A stretch of 64,000 nt of DNA. Origin: Pseudaquabacterium inlustre. GTDB taxonomy: Bacteria > Pseudomonadota > Gammaproteobacteria > Burkholderiales > Burkholderiaceae_C. Where the stretch lies: positions 248,001 through 312,000 of the forward strand of contig NZ_JBBUTH010000010.1 in NCBI RefSeq assembly GCF_038066595.1, read 5' to 3'. Both the position numbers and the translations under genes were made by a program. Shown piece after piece: positions 43,273 through 51,457 of this stretch. Every line of letters begins with the position of its first letter. Positions within the stretch are counted from its first letter, which is position 1. The notes below the pieces were generated by a model. The model worked only from the letters and a program-made list of their open reading frames with translations. It had not been told where the DNA came from and did not search any database.

Positions 43273-43284
43273 GTACTAGAGTAC
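43273..43284. promoter_or_regulatory. Palindrome GTACT-AG-AGTAC, candidate GntR operator
   Basis: A perfect 12-bp palindrome between the divergent GlcD-like and GntR genes. On the minus strand TACATACAAG (43261-43270), a possible -10 for the TRAP operon, directly follows it. The regulator encoded at 43350 is the probable binder. Confidence 0.5.
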
Positions 43285-43349
43285 TGGTGAAAGCCCCAAC
43301 TGGCGCCGGACAGCGTTCCGGCGTCGGGATCTGACAGACTCGCGCCGTG

Positions 43350-44030
43350 ATGGAAACCGCCGCCCGCTTCAAGCTCGACACGCCCAAGTCCCTGGCCAGC
43401 CGCGTGGCCGAACGCCTGCGCGAGGCCATCATCGACGGCGAGTTCGCGCTCGGCGCGATGATTCCGGAGGAGCAGCTGGCCACGCAGTTCGGGGTCAGCC
43501 GGACGCCGGTGCGCGAGGCGCTGAACCAGCTGCAGTTGCAGGGCCTGGTGGTGGTGCGGCCGCAGCGCGGCAGCTATGTGTTCGAGCCCAGCGAGGACGA
43601 CATCGCCGCGATCTGCGAATTCCGCTGCGTGGTGGAGCCCAGCGCGGCCGAACTGGCCCATGCCCATGACCTGGCCGGCACCGCGGCCACGCTGCGCGCA
43701 GCCATCGACGAGATGGCGCAGGCCCGCACCGACCGCGATGCCGTGCGTTACGGCCGTGCCGACACCCGGCTGCACGAGGCCTTCTTCGACCATTGCGGCA
43801 ACCCGTACCTGCAGGGCGCCTATGCCACTGCGGCGGTGAAGATCGCCACGCTGCGCACCCACCTGTCGGCGCCGGCCGATGTGCTGCACCCGCGCGGCTT
43901 CGAGCAGCACAGCCAGTTGCTGGCCCTGTTCGAGCGGGGGGAGTTCGGGGCCTTCCGCACGCTGATGCATGCGCATGTGACCGGCACGCGCGACGCCTAC
44001 GTGAACCGGCTGAAGGCGCGCCGCGGCTGA
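43350..44030 (+). CDS. GntR-family regulator (FCD domain), divergent from the TRAP operon
   Basis: A 226-residue regulator: SLASRVAERLREAIIDGEFALGAMIPEEQLATQFGVSRTPVREALNQLQ is the winged HTH, followed by an FCD ligand domain (FRCVVEPSAAELA; ADTRLHEAFFDHCGN; HSQLLALFERGE). A GTG three nt upstream (43347) is an alternative start. It probably represses the divergent operon until its acid substrate binds. Confidence 0.9.
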   Translation: METAARFKLDTPKSLASRVAERLREAIIDGEFALGAMIPEEQLATQFGVSRTPVREALNQLQLQGLVVVRPQRGSYVFEPSEDDIAAICEFRCVVEPSAAELAHAHDLAGTAATLRAAIDEMAQARTDRDAVRYGRADTRLHEAFFDHCGNPYLQGAYATAAVKIATLRTHLSAPADVLHPRGFEQHSQLLALFERGEFGAFRTLMHAHVTGTRDAYVNRLKARRG

Positions 44031-44127
44031 TCCGCCTGCCGGAACCTGCCGCCCAGGCGACGCTGCGCGGCCGGCGGCACGCGCAGAATCCGCGCTCCGC
44101 ATTGCAACCCCACACCGCGAGCACCCC

Positions 44128-45327
44128 ATGTCTGCCCCCTTCGACATCGTGATCCATGGCGCCACCGGCTTCACCGGCCGTCTGGTGGCCGAGTACATGG
44201 CCCAGCGCTACCCCAATGCCGGCAACCCCGAGGGCATCCGCTGGGCCATGGGCGGGCGCAGCGCCGATAAGCTGGCGGTCGTGCGCGACGAGATCGGCGC
44301 CCCGGCCGACACGCCGCTGGTGGTGACCGACCTGGCCGACCCGGCCTCGCTGAGCGCACTGATGTCCTGCACCCGCCTGGTGCTGACCACCGTGGGCCCC
44401 TACCAGCTGTACGGCAACGAACTGGTGGCCGCCTGCGCGGCCAGCGGCGTGCACTACGTCGACCTGTGCGGCGAGCCGGCCTGGATGCGCCTGATGATCG
44501 AGGCGCACGAGGCCACCGCGAAGAAGAGCGGTGCGCGCATCGTGTTCTCGTGCGGCTTCGACTCCATCCCCTTCGACCTGGGCGTGTTCCACCTGCAGGA
44601 AGCCTTCCGCGCCAAGTACGGCCATGCCGCCCCCCGCGTGCGCGGCCGTGTGCGCAAGATGAAGGGCACCTTCTCGGGCGGCACCGCCGCCAGCCTGAAG
44701 GCCACCATGGCCGCGGCCGCGAAGGACCCGCGCGTGCTGGACTGGCTGCGCACGCCCTTCGCGCTGACGCCCGGCTTCACCGGCCCCAAGCAGCCCTCGG
44801 GCAACAAGCCCATGGTGGACGAGGCGCTGGGCGCCGTGAACGGCGAAGGCGTGTGGTGCGCGCCGTTCGTGATGGCGGCCATCAACACCAAGAACGTGCA
44901 CCGCTCCAACGCCCTGCTGGGCCATGCCTGGGGCACCGACTTCGTCTACGACGAGATGCTGATCACCGGCCCCGGCGCGCGCGGCGAGCAGATCGCGCAG
45001 CATGTGGCGGCGGACAAATCGCTCGGTGGCGAGGGCGGCCCCAAGCCGGGCGAAGGCCCGTCGAAGGAAGAGCGCGAAAGCGGCTTCTACGACGTGCTGT
45101 TCCTGGGCGAGGACGCGCAGGGCCAGCGCCTGTCGGTGGGCGTCAGCGGTGACAAGGACCCCGGCTACGGCTCCACCAGCAAGATGATCGCCGAGAGCGC
45201 GGTGTGCCTGCTGAAGGACGCCGGCGCCCTGCCCGGCGGCATCTGGACCACCGCACCGGCCATGGGCGCGGCGCTGATCGCGCGGCTGCAGGCCAACGCC
45301 GGCCTGCGCTTCGGGGTCGAGGGCTGA
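44128..45327 (+). CDS. Saccharopine-dehydrogenase-like NADP-binding reductase
   Basis: A 399-residue protein. IVIHGATGFTGRLVAEYMAQR is the cofactor site, then VLTTVGPYQLYGNELVAACAASGVHYVDLCGE and FSCGFDSIPFDLGV, the signature of the trans-acting enoyl reductase/saccharopine-dehydrogenase-like group. Real lysine saccharopine enzymes differ and no lysine genes are near, so a lipid or enoyl reductase role is likelier. It stands alone, 97 nt after the GntR gene. Confidence 0.82.
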   Translation: MSAPFDIVIHGATGFTGRLVAEYMAQRYPNAGNPEGIRWAMGGRSADKLAVVRDEIGAPADTPLVVTDLADPASLSALMSCTRLVLTTVGPYQLYGNELVAACAASGVHYVDLCGEPAWMRLMIEAHEATAKKSGARIVFSCGFDSIPFDLGVFHLQEAFRAKYGHAAPRVRGRVRKMKGTFSGGTAASLKATMAAAAKDPRVLDWLRTPFALTPGFTGPKQPSGNKPMVDEALGAVNGEGVWCAPFVMAAINTKNVHRSNALLGHAWGTDFVYDEMLITGPGARGEQIAQHVAADKSLGGEGGPKPGEGPSKEERESGFYDVLFLGEDAQGQRLSVGVSGDKDPGYGSTSKMIAESAVCLLKDAGALPGGIWTTAPAMGAALIARLQANAGLRFGVEG

Positions 45328-45333
45328 CGACGC

Positions 45334-45633
45334 TCAGTCGCCCAGCGGCCCGAAGCGGGCCTCGAAGGCCGCGGTGAAGCGCGGGCTGGCGGCGATGCTC
45401 AGCGTCACCGTGCGCCAGCCGCCGGCCTCGTCCACCACGCGCAGCTCGTGGTGCCAGTCCTGGCCGTCATCGACCGGGCCGTGGCTGTGCGCAAACTGCT
45501 GCCAGCACCAGGCCAGCACCTGTTCCACCTCGGCCATCACCGCGGCATGCTGGCCGGCCTGGGTGGAGGCCATGGCCTCCAGCGCGGCCACGCCTTCGCC
45601 GACCTCGTCGAGCTGAAAAGTCAGGTAATCCAT
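45334..45633 (-). CDS. Hypothetical protein
   Basis: A 99-residue protein that I do not recognise. It is acidic and mixed alpha/beta: a helical N-terminal half (EGVAALEAMASTQAGQHAAVMAEVEQVLAWCWQQF) and a strand-rich second half (WHHELRVVDEAGGWRTVTLSIAAS). Convergent with the reductase gene (6 nt between stops). The 240 nt beyond its start (45634-45874) hold many short GCCAC repeats and no gene. Confidence 0.65.
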   Translation of the reverse strand: MDYLTFQLDEVGEGVAALEAMASTQAGQHAAVMAEVEQVLAWCWQQFAHSHGPVDDGQDWHHELRVVDEAGGWRTVTLSIAASPRFTAAFEARFGPLGD

Positions 45634-45874
45634 TGGCGGATTCTGGCGCGCCTGCCGGTGGCCCCGCCGGCAGCCCACACAAGCCGACAAAGCGCCACGG
45701 AGGCGCAACGAACGCCCCACGCAAACCGACGCGGGGCCACGCACAGCCACAGGGCGCCACCCGGTGCCACGCGCCGCCACAGTGACCCACGGGGCACCGT
45801 GCCGGTGGCTCTGCTCCGGTGATGGCCGCGGGAGCGGCTGCCTAGGATCTCCTGACCGAAACACGGAGATCGTC

Positions 45875-46264
45875 ATGTCCTCGATCAGTTCTCTCTCCAC
45901 CGCCGGCTGCGGCGTGCAGAACCTCGGTGCCTACGAGCGCAACGTCAAGAACTACGGCGCCGCCGTGGCCACGGTGATGGGCGCGGCCGACGCGCTGGGC
46001 TCGGCCGCATCGGCCACCGCCAGCTTCAGCAGCACGGCCCTCACCCAGGCCAGCCAGGCCATCGGCGACGGCGTCGATGATGTGGTGAGCACCGCCAACG
46101 AGGCCTGTGACGCCGTGGGCAGCGCGATGCAGAAGACCTACAGCGCGGTGGCCGAGGCCGGGCAGGACACCGTCGAACTGGTGGGCGATGCGCTGGACAA
46201 GCTGGGCGACTACGCCACGGCGGCCATGGTGGGTGCCGGCCAGGCGCTGGAATGGGTGGCCTGA
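45875..46264 (+). CDS. Hypothetical helical protein, first of a FlgH-paralogue unit
   Basis: A 129-residue Ala-rich protein of unknown function, with CGVQNLGAYERNVKNYG followed by amphipathic helices of repeating A/T/S/D composition (ASATASFSSTALTQASQAIGD...TANEACDAVGSAMQKTYSAV). No signal peptide is evident. GGAG stands 8 nt before the ATG. The lipoprotein gene begins 1 nt after its stop, so the two are coupled. Confidence 0.7.
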   Translation: MSSISSLSTAGCGVQNLGAYERNVKNYGAAVATVMGAADALGSAASATASFSSTALTQASQAIGDGVDDVVSTANEACDAVGSAMQKTYSAVAEAGQDTVELVGDALDKLGDYATAAMVGAGQALEWVA

Positions 46265-46265
46265 G

Positions 46266-46817
46266 ATGGCGGCGCTGCACCTTCTTCGCCTGGCGGCGCT
46301 GGCCGGCGTGCTGCCGCTGCTGGCGACGGCCTGCTCGGTGATCTCGCCCGCCCCCACCTGGGAGCTGGTCAAGGCCGCCGGCAGTGCAGCCAACCTGGCC
46401 CTGGTGGGTCGTGGCGCACGGGCCAGCAACACGGTCTACACGCCCCACGCGCTGCCGGCCCAGGTGTGCATCGAGTACAGCCCGCAGCCGCCCCTGGCCG
46501 ACTGGCTGCCGGCGCTGCAGATCGAGCTCAAGCGCCACGCCATCGACAGCCGTGTGTTCCCGCCGGCAACGCCGGTGGACGGTTGCACGCACTGGCTGCG
46601 CTATGCCGCCACCACCGACTGGGAGATACCGCCAATGGAAAGCCGCCCCGTGCACCAGCTCACCCATGCGCGGCTGAGCCTGCAGCGCGCCGACGGCCGC
46701 GTGCTGTCAACCAGCGAGTACGTGGCCGGCAGCGGGCTGCTGTCGGGCAAGTGGGGCAGCACCCGCGACAAGCTGGCGCCGGTGGTCACGGCCCTGCTCA
46801 CCGGCGTGGAGGAGTGA
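46266..46817 (+). CDS. Putative lipoprotein of the FlgH-paralogue unit
   Basis: A 183-residue protein with an N-terminal hydrophobic stretch ending in LLATAC, a slightly atypical lipobox with Cys at about residue 23. The rest has two further Cys (VCIEYSPQP and GCTHWLRYA) that could pair, and a strand pattern ARLSLQRADGRVLSTSEYVAG. I do not recognise the family with certainty. It is followed by the FlgH-like gene after 3 nt. Confidence 0.65.
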   Translation: MAALHLLRLAALAGVLPLLATACSVISPAPTWELVKAAGSAANLALVGRGARASNTVYTPHALPAQVCIEYSPQPPLADWLPALQIELKRHAIDSRVFPPATPVDGCTHWLRYAATTDWEIPPMESRPVHQLTHARLSLQRADGRVLSTSEYVAGSGLLSGKWGSTRDKLAPVVTALLTGVEE

Positions 46818-46820
46818 GCC

Positions 46821-47549
46821 ATGCGCGGTCATCGATTCCCCGCTGGGCCATGGCGGCGCGCGGTGCTGCAGGGGCTGCTTCCGGCCGTTGCGGCCGGCCT
46901 GGGCGGCTGTGCCAGCACGCCCGAGAGCGCCATCACGCTGCCGGTCACGGCCGCGCCACGAGCGGCGCCACCCAATGTGGAGCCGGTGCTCACCGGCTCG
47001 CTGTTCCGGCCCGACCAGCCCGGTGCGCTGCTGTTCACCAGCGAGCGCCGGGCCCGCACGGTCGGCGACACGGTCAAGGTCGACATCGCCGAGACGCTGG
47101 CCGCCCACAGCCGCCACACGGCCGACAACCAGCGCGAGAGCAAGCTGACCGCCAAGGGGCCGGGCAGCGGTGCGTCGTCGCTGCCCTCGGCCATGCGCGG
47201 CCTGCTGAACATGGACGCCAATGCCTCGGGCAGCGATTCGTTCAAGGGCGACGGCCAGGCCGAAGCCAGCAACTCGTTCAAGGGCCGGCTCACGGCCACG
47301 GTGATCAACGTGCTGTCCAACGGCAACCTGGTGGTGGCCGGCGAGCGCGTGGTGCGCCTGAGCAGCGGCGCCACCACCTTGCGCTTCTCGGGTGTGGTCG
47401 ATCCCTCGGACATCCGCCCCGGCAACGTGGTGGCCTCCGGCGACATCGCCGACGCCCGCTTCGAGGCCCTGGCCTCGGGCGAGCTGGGCGACAGCGCCCG
47501 GCGCAGCTGGCTGCAGCGCGTGCTGACCGAGTCGCTGCGGGTGTGGTGA
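46821..47549 (+). CDS. FlgH-family (flagellar L-ring) lipoprotein paralogue
   Basis: A 242-residue lipoprotein (GLGGCAS lipobox, Cys at about 30). It matches FlgH along its length: TGSLFRPDQPGALLFTSERRARTVGDTVKVDIAETL, NSFKGRLTATVINVLSNGNLVVAGE, LRFSGVVDPSDI and the C-terminal SWLQRVLTESLRVW. FlgH forms the outer-membrane ring of the flagellum, normally next to flgG and flgI. No flagellar gene is in this window. Here it ends a three-gene unit with an unknown helical protein and a lipoprotein. Confidence 0.85.
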   Translation: MRGHRFPAGPWRRAVLQGLLPAVAAGLGGCASTPESAITLPVTAAPRAAPPNVEPVLTGSLFRPDQPGALLFTSERRARTVGDTVKVDIAETLAAHSRHTADNQRESKLTAKGPGSGASSLPSAMRGLLNMDANASGSDSFKGDGQAEASNSFKGRLTATVINVLSNGNLVVAGERVVRLSSGATTLRFSGVVDPSDIRPGNVVASGDIADARFEALASGELGDSARRSWLQRVLTESLRVW

Positions 47550-47584
47550 GCGCCCGCGAGGGTTGCTTGCCACGCCACCGAAAG

Positions 47585-47599
47585 CCGCCCGCATGGCGG
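47585..47599 (+). terminator. Weak hairpin after the FlgH-paralogue unit
   Basis: CCGCC-CGCAT-GGCGG, 36 nt past the stop, followed by GTTATGG without a real U tract. It could be a weak or Rho-assisted end of the unit. Confidence 0.3.
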
Positions 47600-47714
47600 G
47601 TTATGGGGATCACTCGGGCATCCGGGTAAACCACAACATTGCTTCACATGCCGCAACGCCGCACTGACGCGGTGACGCTCAAATTGACGATCGTTTCCTG
47701 CTGTTGACATCCGC

Positions 47715-48452
47715 ATGATCCCCGCCGCCGAACACCGCACCGCCCGCCGCCAGGTTCACCTGGTCGAAGACGACGCCGAGCTGCGCGACATGCTGGGTGG
47801 CTACCTGGAGCGCCATGGCCTGCAGGTGCGTGCCATGGACAACGCCGAGGAGCTGCTGCGCGGCCTGGGTGGCGGCTTGCGGCCTGACCTGATCCTGCTG
47901 GACCTGGGCCTGCGCGGCATGTCGGGGCTGGAGGCCTGCCGCCAGCTGCGCGCGGCCGGCAACCATGTGCCGATCGTGATGCTGACCGCGCGGTCGGACG
48001 AGGTCGACCGCGTGGTGGGCCTGGAGATGGGCGCCGACGACTACCAGTGCAAGCCCTTTTCGGCGCGTGAGCTGGTGGCCCGCATCAATGCCCTGATCCG
48101 GCGTGCGCAGCGGCCGGTGGACGAGCCGGCGCCGGCGCACGAGGTGCGCATCGGCGAGTACCGCTTCAATCCGGCCACGCGCAGTGTGAGCCGGGGCGAC
48201 GAAGTGCGCACGCTGAGCCCGGCCGAGCACGCCATCCTCGACGAGTTGTGCGCCAATGCCGGCCGCGTGGTGCTGCGCGAGCGCCTGCACGAGGTCTCGC
48301 ATGCCGGCGACAGCACCGCCAACCTGCGCTCGGTGGACGGCATCGTGGTGCGCCTGCGCCGGCTGCTGGAGCCTGATCCGGCCGACCCGCGTCACATCCA
48401 GACCGTGCGCGGCGAGGGCTACCTGTTCGTGGCGCATTCGGGCGCCCGTTGA
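47715..48452 (+). CDS. OmpR-family response regulator
   Basis: A 245-residue regulator with a receiver domain (VEDD at 18-20, phospho-acceptor Asp63 in LLDLGLRG, Lys in YQCKPF) and an OmpR winged helix ending in HIQTVRGEGYLFV. The kinase gene starts within its stop codon. No Shine-Dalgarno sequence is visible before the ATG, which is preceded by GTTGACATCCGC. Confidence 0.9.
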   Translation: MIPAAEHRTARRQVHLVEDDAELRDMLGGYLERHGLQVRAMDNAEELLRGLGGGLRPDLILLDLGLRGMSGLEACRQLRAAGNHVPIVMLTARSDEVDRVVGLEMGADDYQCKPFSARELVARINALIRRAQRPVDEPAPAHEVRIGEYRFNPATRSVSRGDEVRTLSPAEHAILDELCANAGRVVLRERLHEVSHAGDSTANLRSVDGIVVRLRRLLEPDPADPRHIQTVRGEGYLFVAHSGAR

Positions 48453-49759
48453 GCCGGCCGGCCGCGTTCTCGCTGGTGCGCCGCCTGACCGCCGTGGTGG
48501 CGGCCGGCGCGGCGCTCATCGTGCTGGCCAACATGGCGGTGATCGCCGTGGTGCTGGTGCCTCTGGTGGACGACCAGCTGGAGGACAAGGTGCGCCAGGT
48601 GGCCCAGGCGCGTCAGGCGCTGCTGGCCACGCCCGCGGCCGGGCGCGCGGCGCTGGCGGCCGCGCTGCAGCCGCTGGGCCTGGCCGTGGTGCAGGCCGAG
48701 CCCGCGCCGCTGCAGCCCGAGCCCAACCGGCCGCCGCTGCCGATGCTGGACGAGGCCTCCGCCGCCGCGCTGGCGCTGGAGGTGGGGCGCTCGAGCGTGT
48801 CGGGCCGGCCCGACCTGCTGCTGCGCGGGCGTTTCGAGGTGGACGGCGGCCGCTGGTGGGTGAGCACGCGCCTGCCACCGCCGCGCCTGCCGCCGCTGAT
48901 GCCCAGCCTGCTGCTGCTGCTGCTGGTGGGTGGCGCGGCCGCGCTGGCCGCCACCATCAGCGTGCGCGCCTATGCCCAGCCCATGGCCGACATCGCGCGG
49001 GCGCTGCGGGCGCGGCGCGGCAGCCTGCACCCGATCGACGAGCCGGCGCGCGCCAGCGTGGAACTGCACGAGCTGATCGCCGCGTTCAATGATCTGGTGC
49101 GCGCGGCCCAGGTGGGCGACGAGCGTCGCCGCCAGGCGCTGGCCGGCCTGTCACATGACCTGCGCACGCCGCTGGCACGTCTGCGGCTGCGCGCCGAGTG
49201 CGCCCTGCCGGACGAGGCGCTGCGGCCGATGGAGGCCGACTTCGACACGCTGGACCGCATGATCAGCCAGTTCGTGGCCTACACCCATGCCAGCAGCACC
49301 GAGCAGGCCAGCGGCCAGCAGCTGCCGCTGCCGCAGATCGTCGAGGCCACGGTGCGGCGCTACCGCGAGCGGCACGCGGTGAGCATCGACCCCTCGGTGC
49401 GCGAGGTGACCCAGCGCTTCCCCGACCTGGCCCTGCACCGCGTGCTGGCCAACCTGATCGACAACGCGCTGGCCTACGGCGCCGCGCCGGTGGCGGTGGT
49501 GGCGCGCCAGGCCGATGGCGAACTGCGCATCCTGGTGCGCGATGCCGGCCCCGGAATCGCCCCGCAGGACCTGGCCACGGCGCTGGCGCCCTTCGGCAAG
49601 CTGGATGCCGCGCGCCCGCGGCCCGGCGCCAGCGGCCTGGGCCTGGCCATCGTCGACCAGGTGGCGCAGCAACTGGGCGGGCGTGTGGTGGTCGAACCCT
49701 TTGACGGCCAGGGCTCGGCCGTGGGCTTGGCGGTGCCGCTGATCAAGGTCCAGGGCTAG
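48449..49759 (+). CDS. Sensor histidine kinase (TTG start overlapping the regulator stop)
   Basis: A 436-residue kinase: TM1 at about 15-38, a periplasmic loop of about 110 residues rich in Pro and Ala, TM2 at about 152-172, HAMP, H-box LSHDLRTPLARLR with His236, N-box NLIDNALAYG, G1 DAGPGIAP and G2 GLGLAIV. The TTG at 48449 shares TTGA with the regulator stop, which couples translation. The stimulus is unknown. The short poly-Pro periplasmic part resembles EnvZ-like kinases. Confidence 0.88.
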   Translation: MSRPAAFSLVRRLTAVVAAGAALIVLANMAVIAVVLVPLVDDQLEDKVRQVAQARQALLATPAAGRAALAAALQPLGLAVVQAEPAPLQPEPNRPPLPMLDEASAAALALEVGRSSVSGRPDLLLRGRFEVDGGRWWVSTRLPPPRLPPLMPSLLLLLLVGGAAALAATISVRAYAQPMADIARALRARRGSLHPIDEPARASVELHELIAAFNDLVRAAQVGDERRRQALAGLSHDLRTPLARLRLRAECALPDEALRPMEADFDTLDRMISQFVAYTHASSTEQASGQQLPLPQIVEATVRRYRERHAVSIDPSVREVTQRFPDLALHRVLANLIDNALAYGAAPVAVVARQADGELRILVRDAGPGIAPQDLATALAPFGKLDAARPRPGASGLGLAIVDQVAQQLGGRVVVEPFDGQGSAVGLAVPLIKVQG

Positions 49760-49801
49760 CCTGGGCGCTGCATCGGCCGGCGTGTGCCGGAGCCCAAGAA
49801 A

Positions 49802-49823
49802 AACGGGCCCCGCAGGGCCCGTT
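49802..49823. terminator. Bidirectional intrinsic terminator
   Basis: Perfect 9-bp stem AACGGGCCC/GGGCCCGTT with a CGCA loop. Reading minus, it is followed by TTTTTC, a good tail for the 59-residue gene. Reading plus, it closes the kinase gene 42 nt past its stop. Confidence 0.85.
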
Positions 49824-49858
49824 CTGGTGGGAAGGCGACGCTGGGTCGCCAGCCACAA

Positions 49859-50038
49859 TTACTTCGAAGCAGCCTTGGCGGGCTTCTCGGCCTTCTTCTC
49901 GTCCTTCTTCTCGGCCTTGGCTTCGGCCTTCTTCTCGGCCGGGGCGCTGGCCTTGGCCGGGGCGCCGCCGGCGTGCGAGGCGGCTTGGGCGCCGAAGGCG
50001 AAGGCGGTCAGAATCAGGGCGGACAGGATCTTGGTCAT
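49859..50038 (-). CDS. 59-residue Lys/Ala-rich exported protein
   Basis: A short gene: ATG at 50038 with GGAAAG 7 nt upstream and TAA at 49859-49861. The first 20 residues are a signal peptide (LSALILTAFAFGAQA). The mature part, about 39 residues, is built of AEKKAEAKAEKKDEKK-like repeats with Ala, Lys, Glu and Pro and no Cys. It ends before a strong terminator. Small basic proteins of this kind are common and uncharacterised in Burkholderiales; a periplasmic chaperone or wall/nucleic-acid contact is possible. Confidence 0.75.
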   Translation of the reverse strand: MTKILSALILTAFAFGAQAASHAGGAPAKASAPAEKKAEAKAEKKDEKKAEKPAKAASK

Positions 50039-50254
50039 GGTGTGCTTTCCAATAGGAAGGTTGGTTCATGCGCCGGCACCATTCGGCCTGTGACGTCAGC
50101 CCCCAACAACTGCAGGCTCTGGCGTTCCGTAAGTGTCCGGTGAGCCTTCAACGTGTTTCCGGTGCAGCGGTTGACAGCCGCCGCAGGTTTTCGTCGCTTT
50201 TCAGCCGTTGTTTTGGCTGTGGATCGGTCCATCCGCTTGCCCTGACCCACTCCG

Positions 50255-51457
50255 ATGAGCATTCGTTCACACTTTTGGCGTGCCGTGAAAACGGCCTGCC
50301 TGGCCGCGGTGCTGGCCGTGGCGGTGCCGGCGGCCGCTGCGCCCTTCACGCCGCAGCGCGACGACCAGGTGCTGGAGCGCCTGCCGGAGCGCGCCGCCGA
50401 CCCGCAGGCCCGACGCCAGGCCGCCTTGCGCCAGCAACTGCGCCAGCGCCCGCAGGACGCCGCGGTGGCCGCCGAGCTGGTGCGTGGCTACCTGCAGGCG
50501 GTGGCGGCCGAGGGCGATCCGCGGCTGATCGGCTACGCCCAGGCGGCGCTGGCGCCGTGGTGGTCGCAGCCCGCGCCGCCGGCCGAGTTGCGGGTGCTGC
50601 GCGCGCGGCTGCTGCAGTTCAACCACCAGTTCGCGCCGGCCGTGGCCGATCTGCAGGCGGTGGTGGCGGCCGACCCCGCGCAGGGCGAGGCCTGGAGCTG
50701 GCTGACGGCGATCGCCATGGTGCAGGCGCGCTACGCCGACGCCCGGGCGGGCTGTGCGCGCCTGGCACCGCTGGCCGAGCCGCTGATCGGGGTGGCCTGC
50801 CAGGCCGCCGTGGACGGGCTGACCGGCCAGGCCGACGCCGCGGCGCAGGCACTGGACGCCGCGATGCGCCGTGAGGCCAGCACCACCAGTGCCCCGGCGC
50901 GCCTGTGGGCAGCCACCCGGCTGGCCGAGTTGCAGGAGCGCCGTGGCCAGGCGGCCGCCGCCGAGGCGGCGTTCAAGACCGCGCTGGCGGCCGATCCCGT
51001 CGACGGCTACGCACTGGCCGCCTACGCCGACTTTCTGCTCGACCAGCGCCGGCCTGCCGAAGTGCTGACCCTGCTGCGCGGCAAGGAGCGCGCCGACCTG
51101 CTGCTGCTGCGCCTGGCGGTGGCCGCGCAGGCGGTGCGCGCGCCCGAGGCTGCGCGCTGGGCCGACGAACTGGGCGCCCGTTTCGACGCCGCCCGCCAGC
51201 GGGGCGATCTGGTGCACCAGAAGGAAGAGGCCCGCTACCGGCTGGCCCTGCGCGGCGATGGCGCCGGTGCGCTGCCGCTGGCCCAGGCCAACTACGCGGT
51301 GCAGCGCGAACCGGCCGATGCCCGCATCCTGCTGGAAGCGGCGCTGGCCGCCCGCCAGCCCGCGGCGGCCGAGCCTGCCCTGCGCTGGCTGGCGGAGCAC
51401 CGGGTGCAGAGCACCGTGCTGCAGGCGCTGGCTGCCCAGCTGAAGGGTCTGAAATGA
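50255..51457 (+). CDS. Exported TPR-repeat protein
   Basis: A 400-residue protein with a signal peptide (cleavage near AAAA-PF, about residue 29) and then helical TPR-like repeats throughout (for example AELRVLRARLLQFNHQFAPAVADLQAVVAADP and ERRGQAAAAEAAFKTALAADPVDGYALAAYADFLL). It is probably a periplasmic scaffold. Its last codon overlaps the start of the HupE/UreJ gene (ATGA), so the two act together. Confidence 0.8.
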   Translation: MSIRSHFWRAVKTACLAAVLAVAVPAAAAPFTPQRDDQVLERLPERAADPQARRQAALRQQLRQRPQDAAVAAELVRGYLQAVAAEGDPRLIGYAQAALAPWWSQPAPPAELRVLRARLLQFNHQFAPAVADLQAVVAADPAQGEAWSWLTAIAMVQARYADARAGCARLAPLAEPLIGVACQAAVDGLTGQADAAAQALDAAMRREASTTSAPARLWAATRLAELQERRGQAAAAEAAFKTALAADPVDGYALAAYADFLLDQRRPAEVLTLLRGKERADLLLLRLAVAAQAVRAPEAARWADELGARFDAARQRGDLVHQKEEARYRLALRGDGAGALPLAQANYAVQREPADARILLEAALAARQPAAAEPALRWLAEHRVQSTVLQALAAQLKGLK

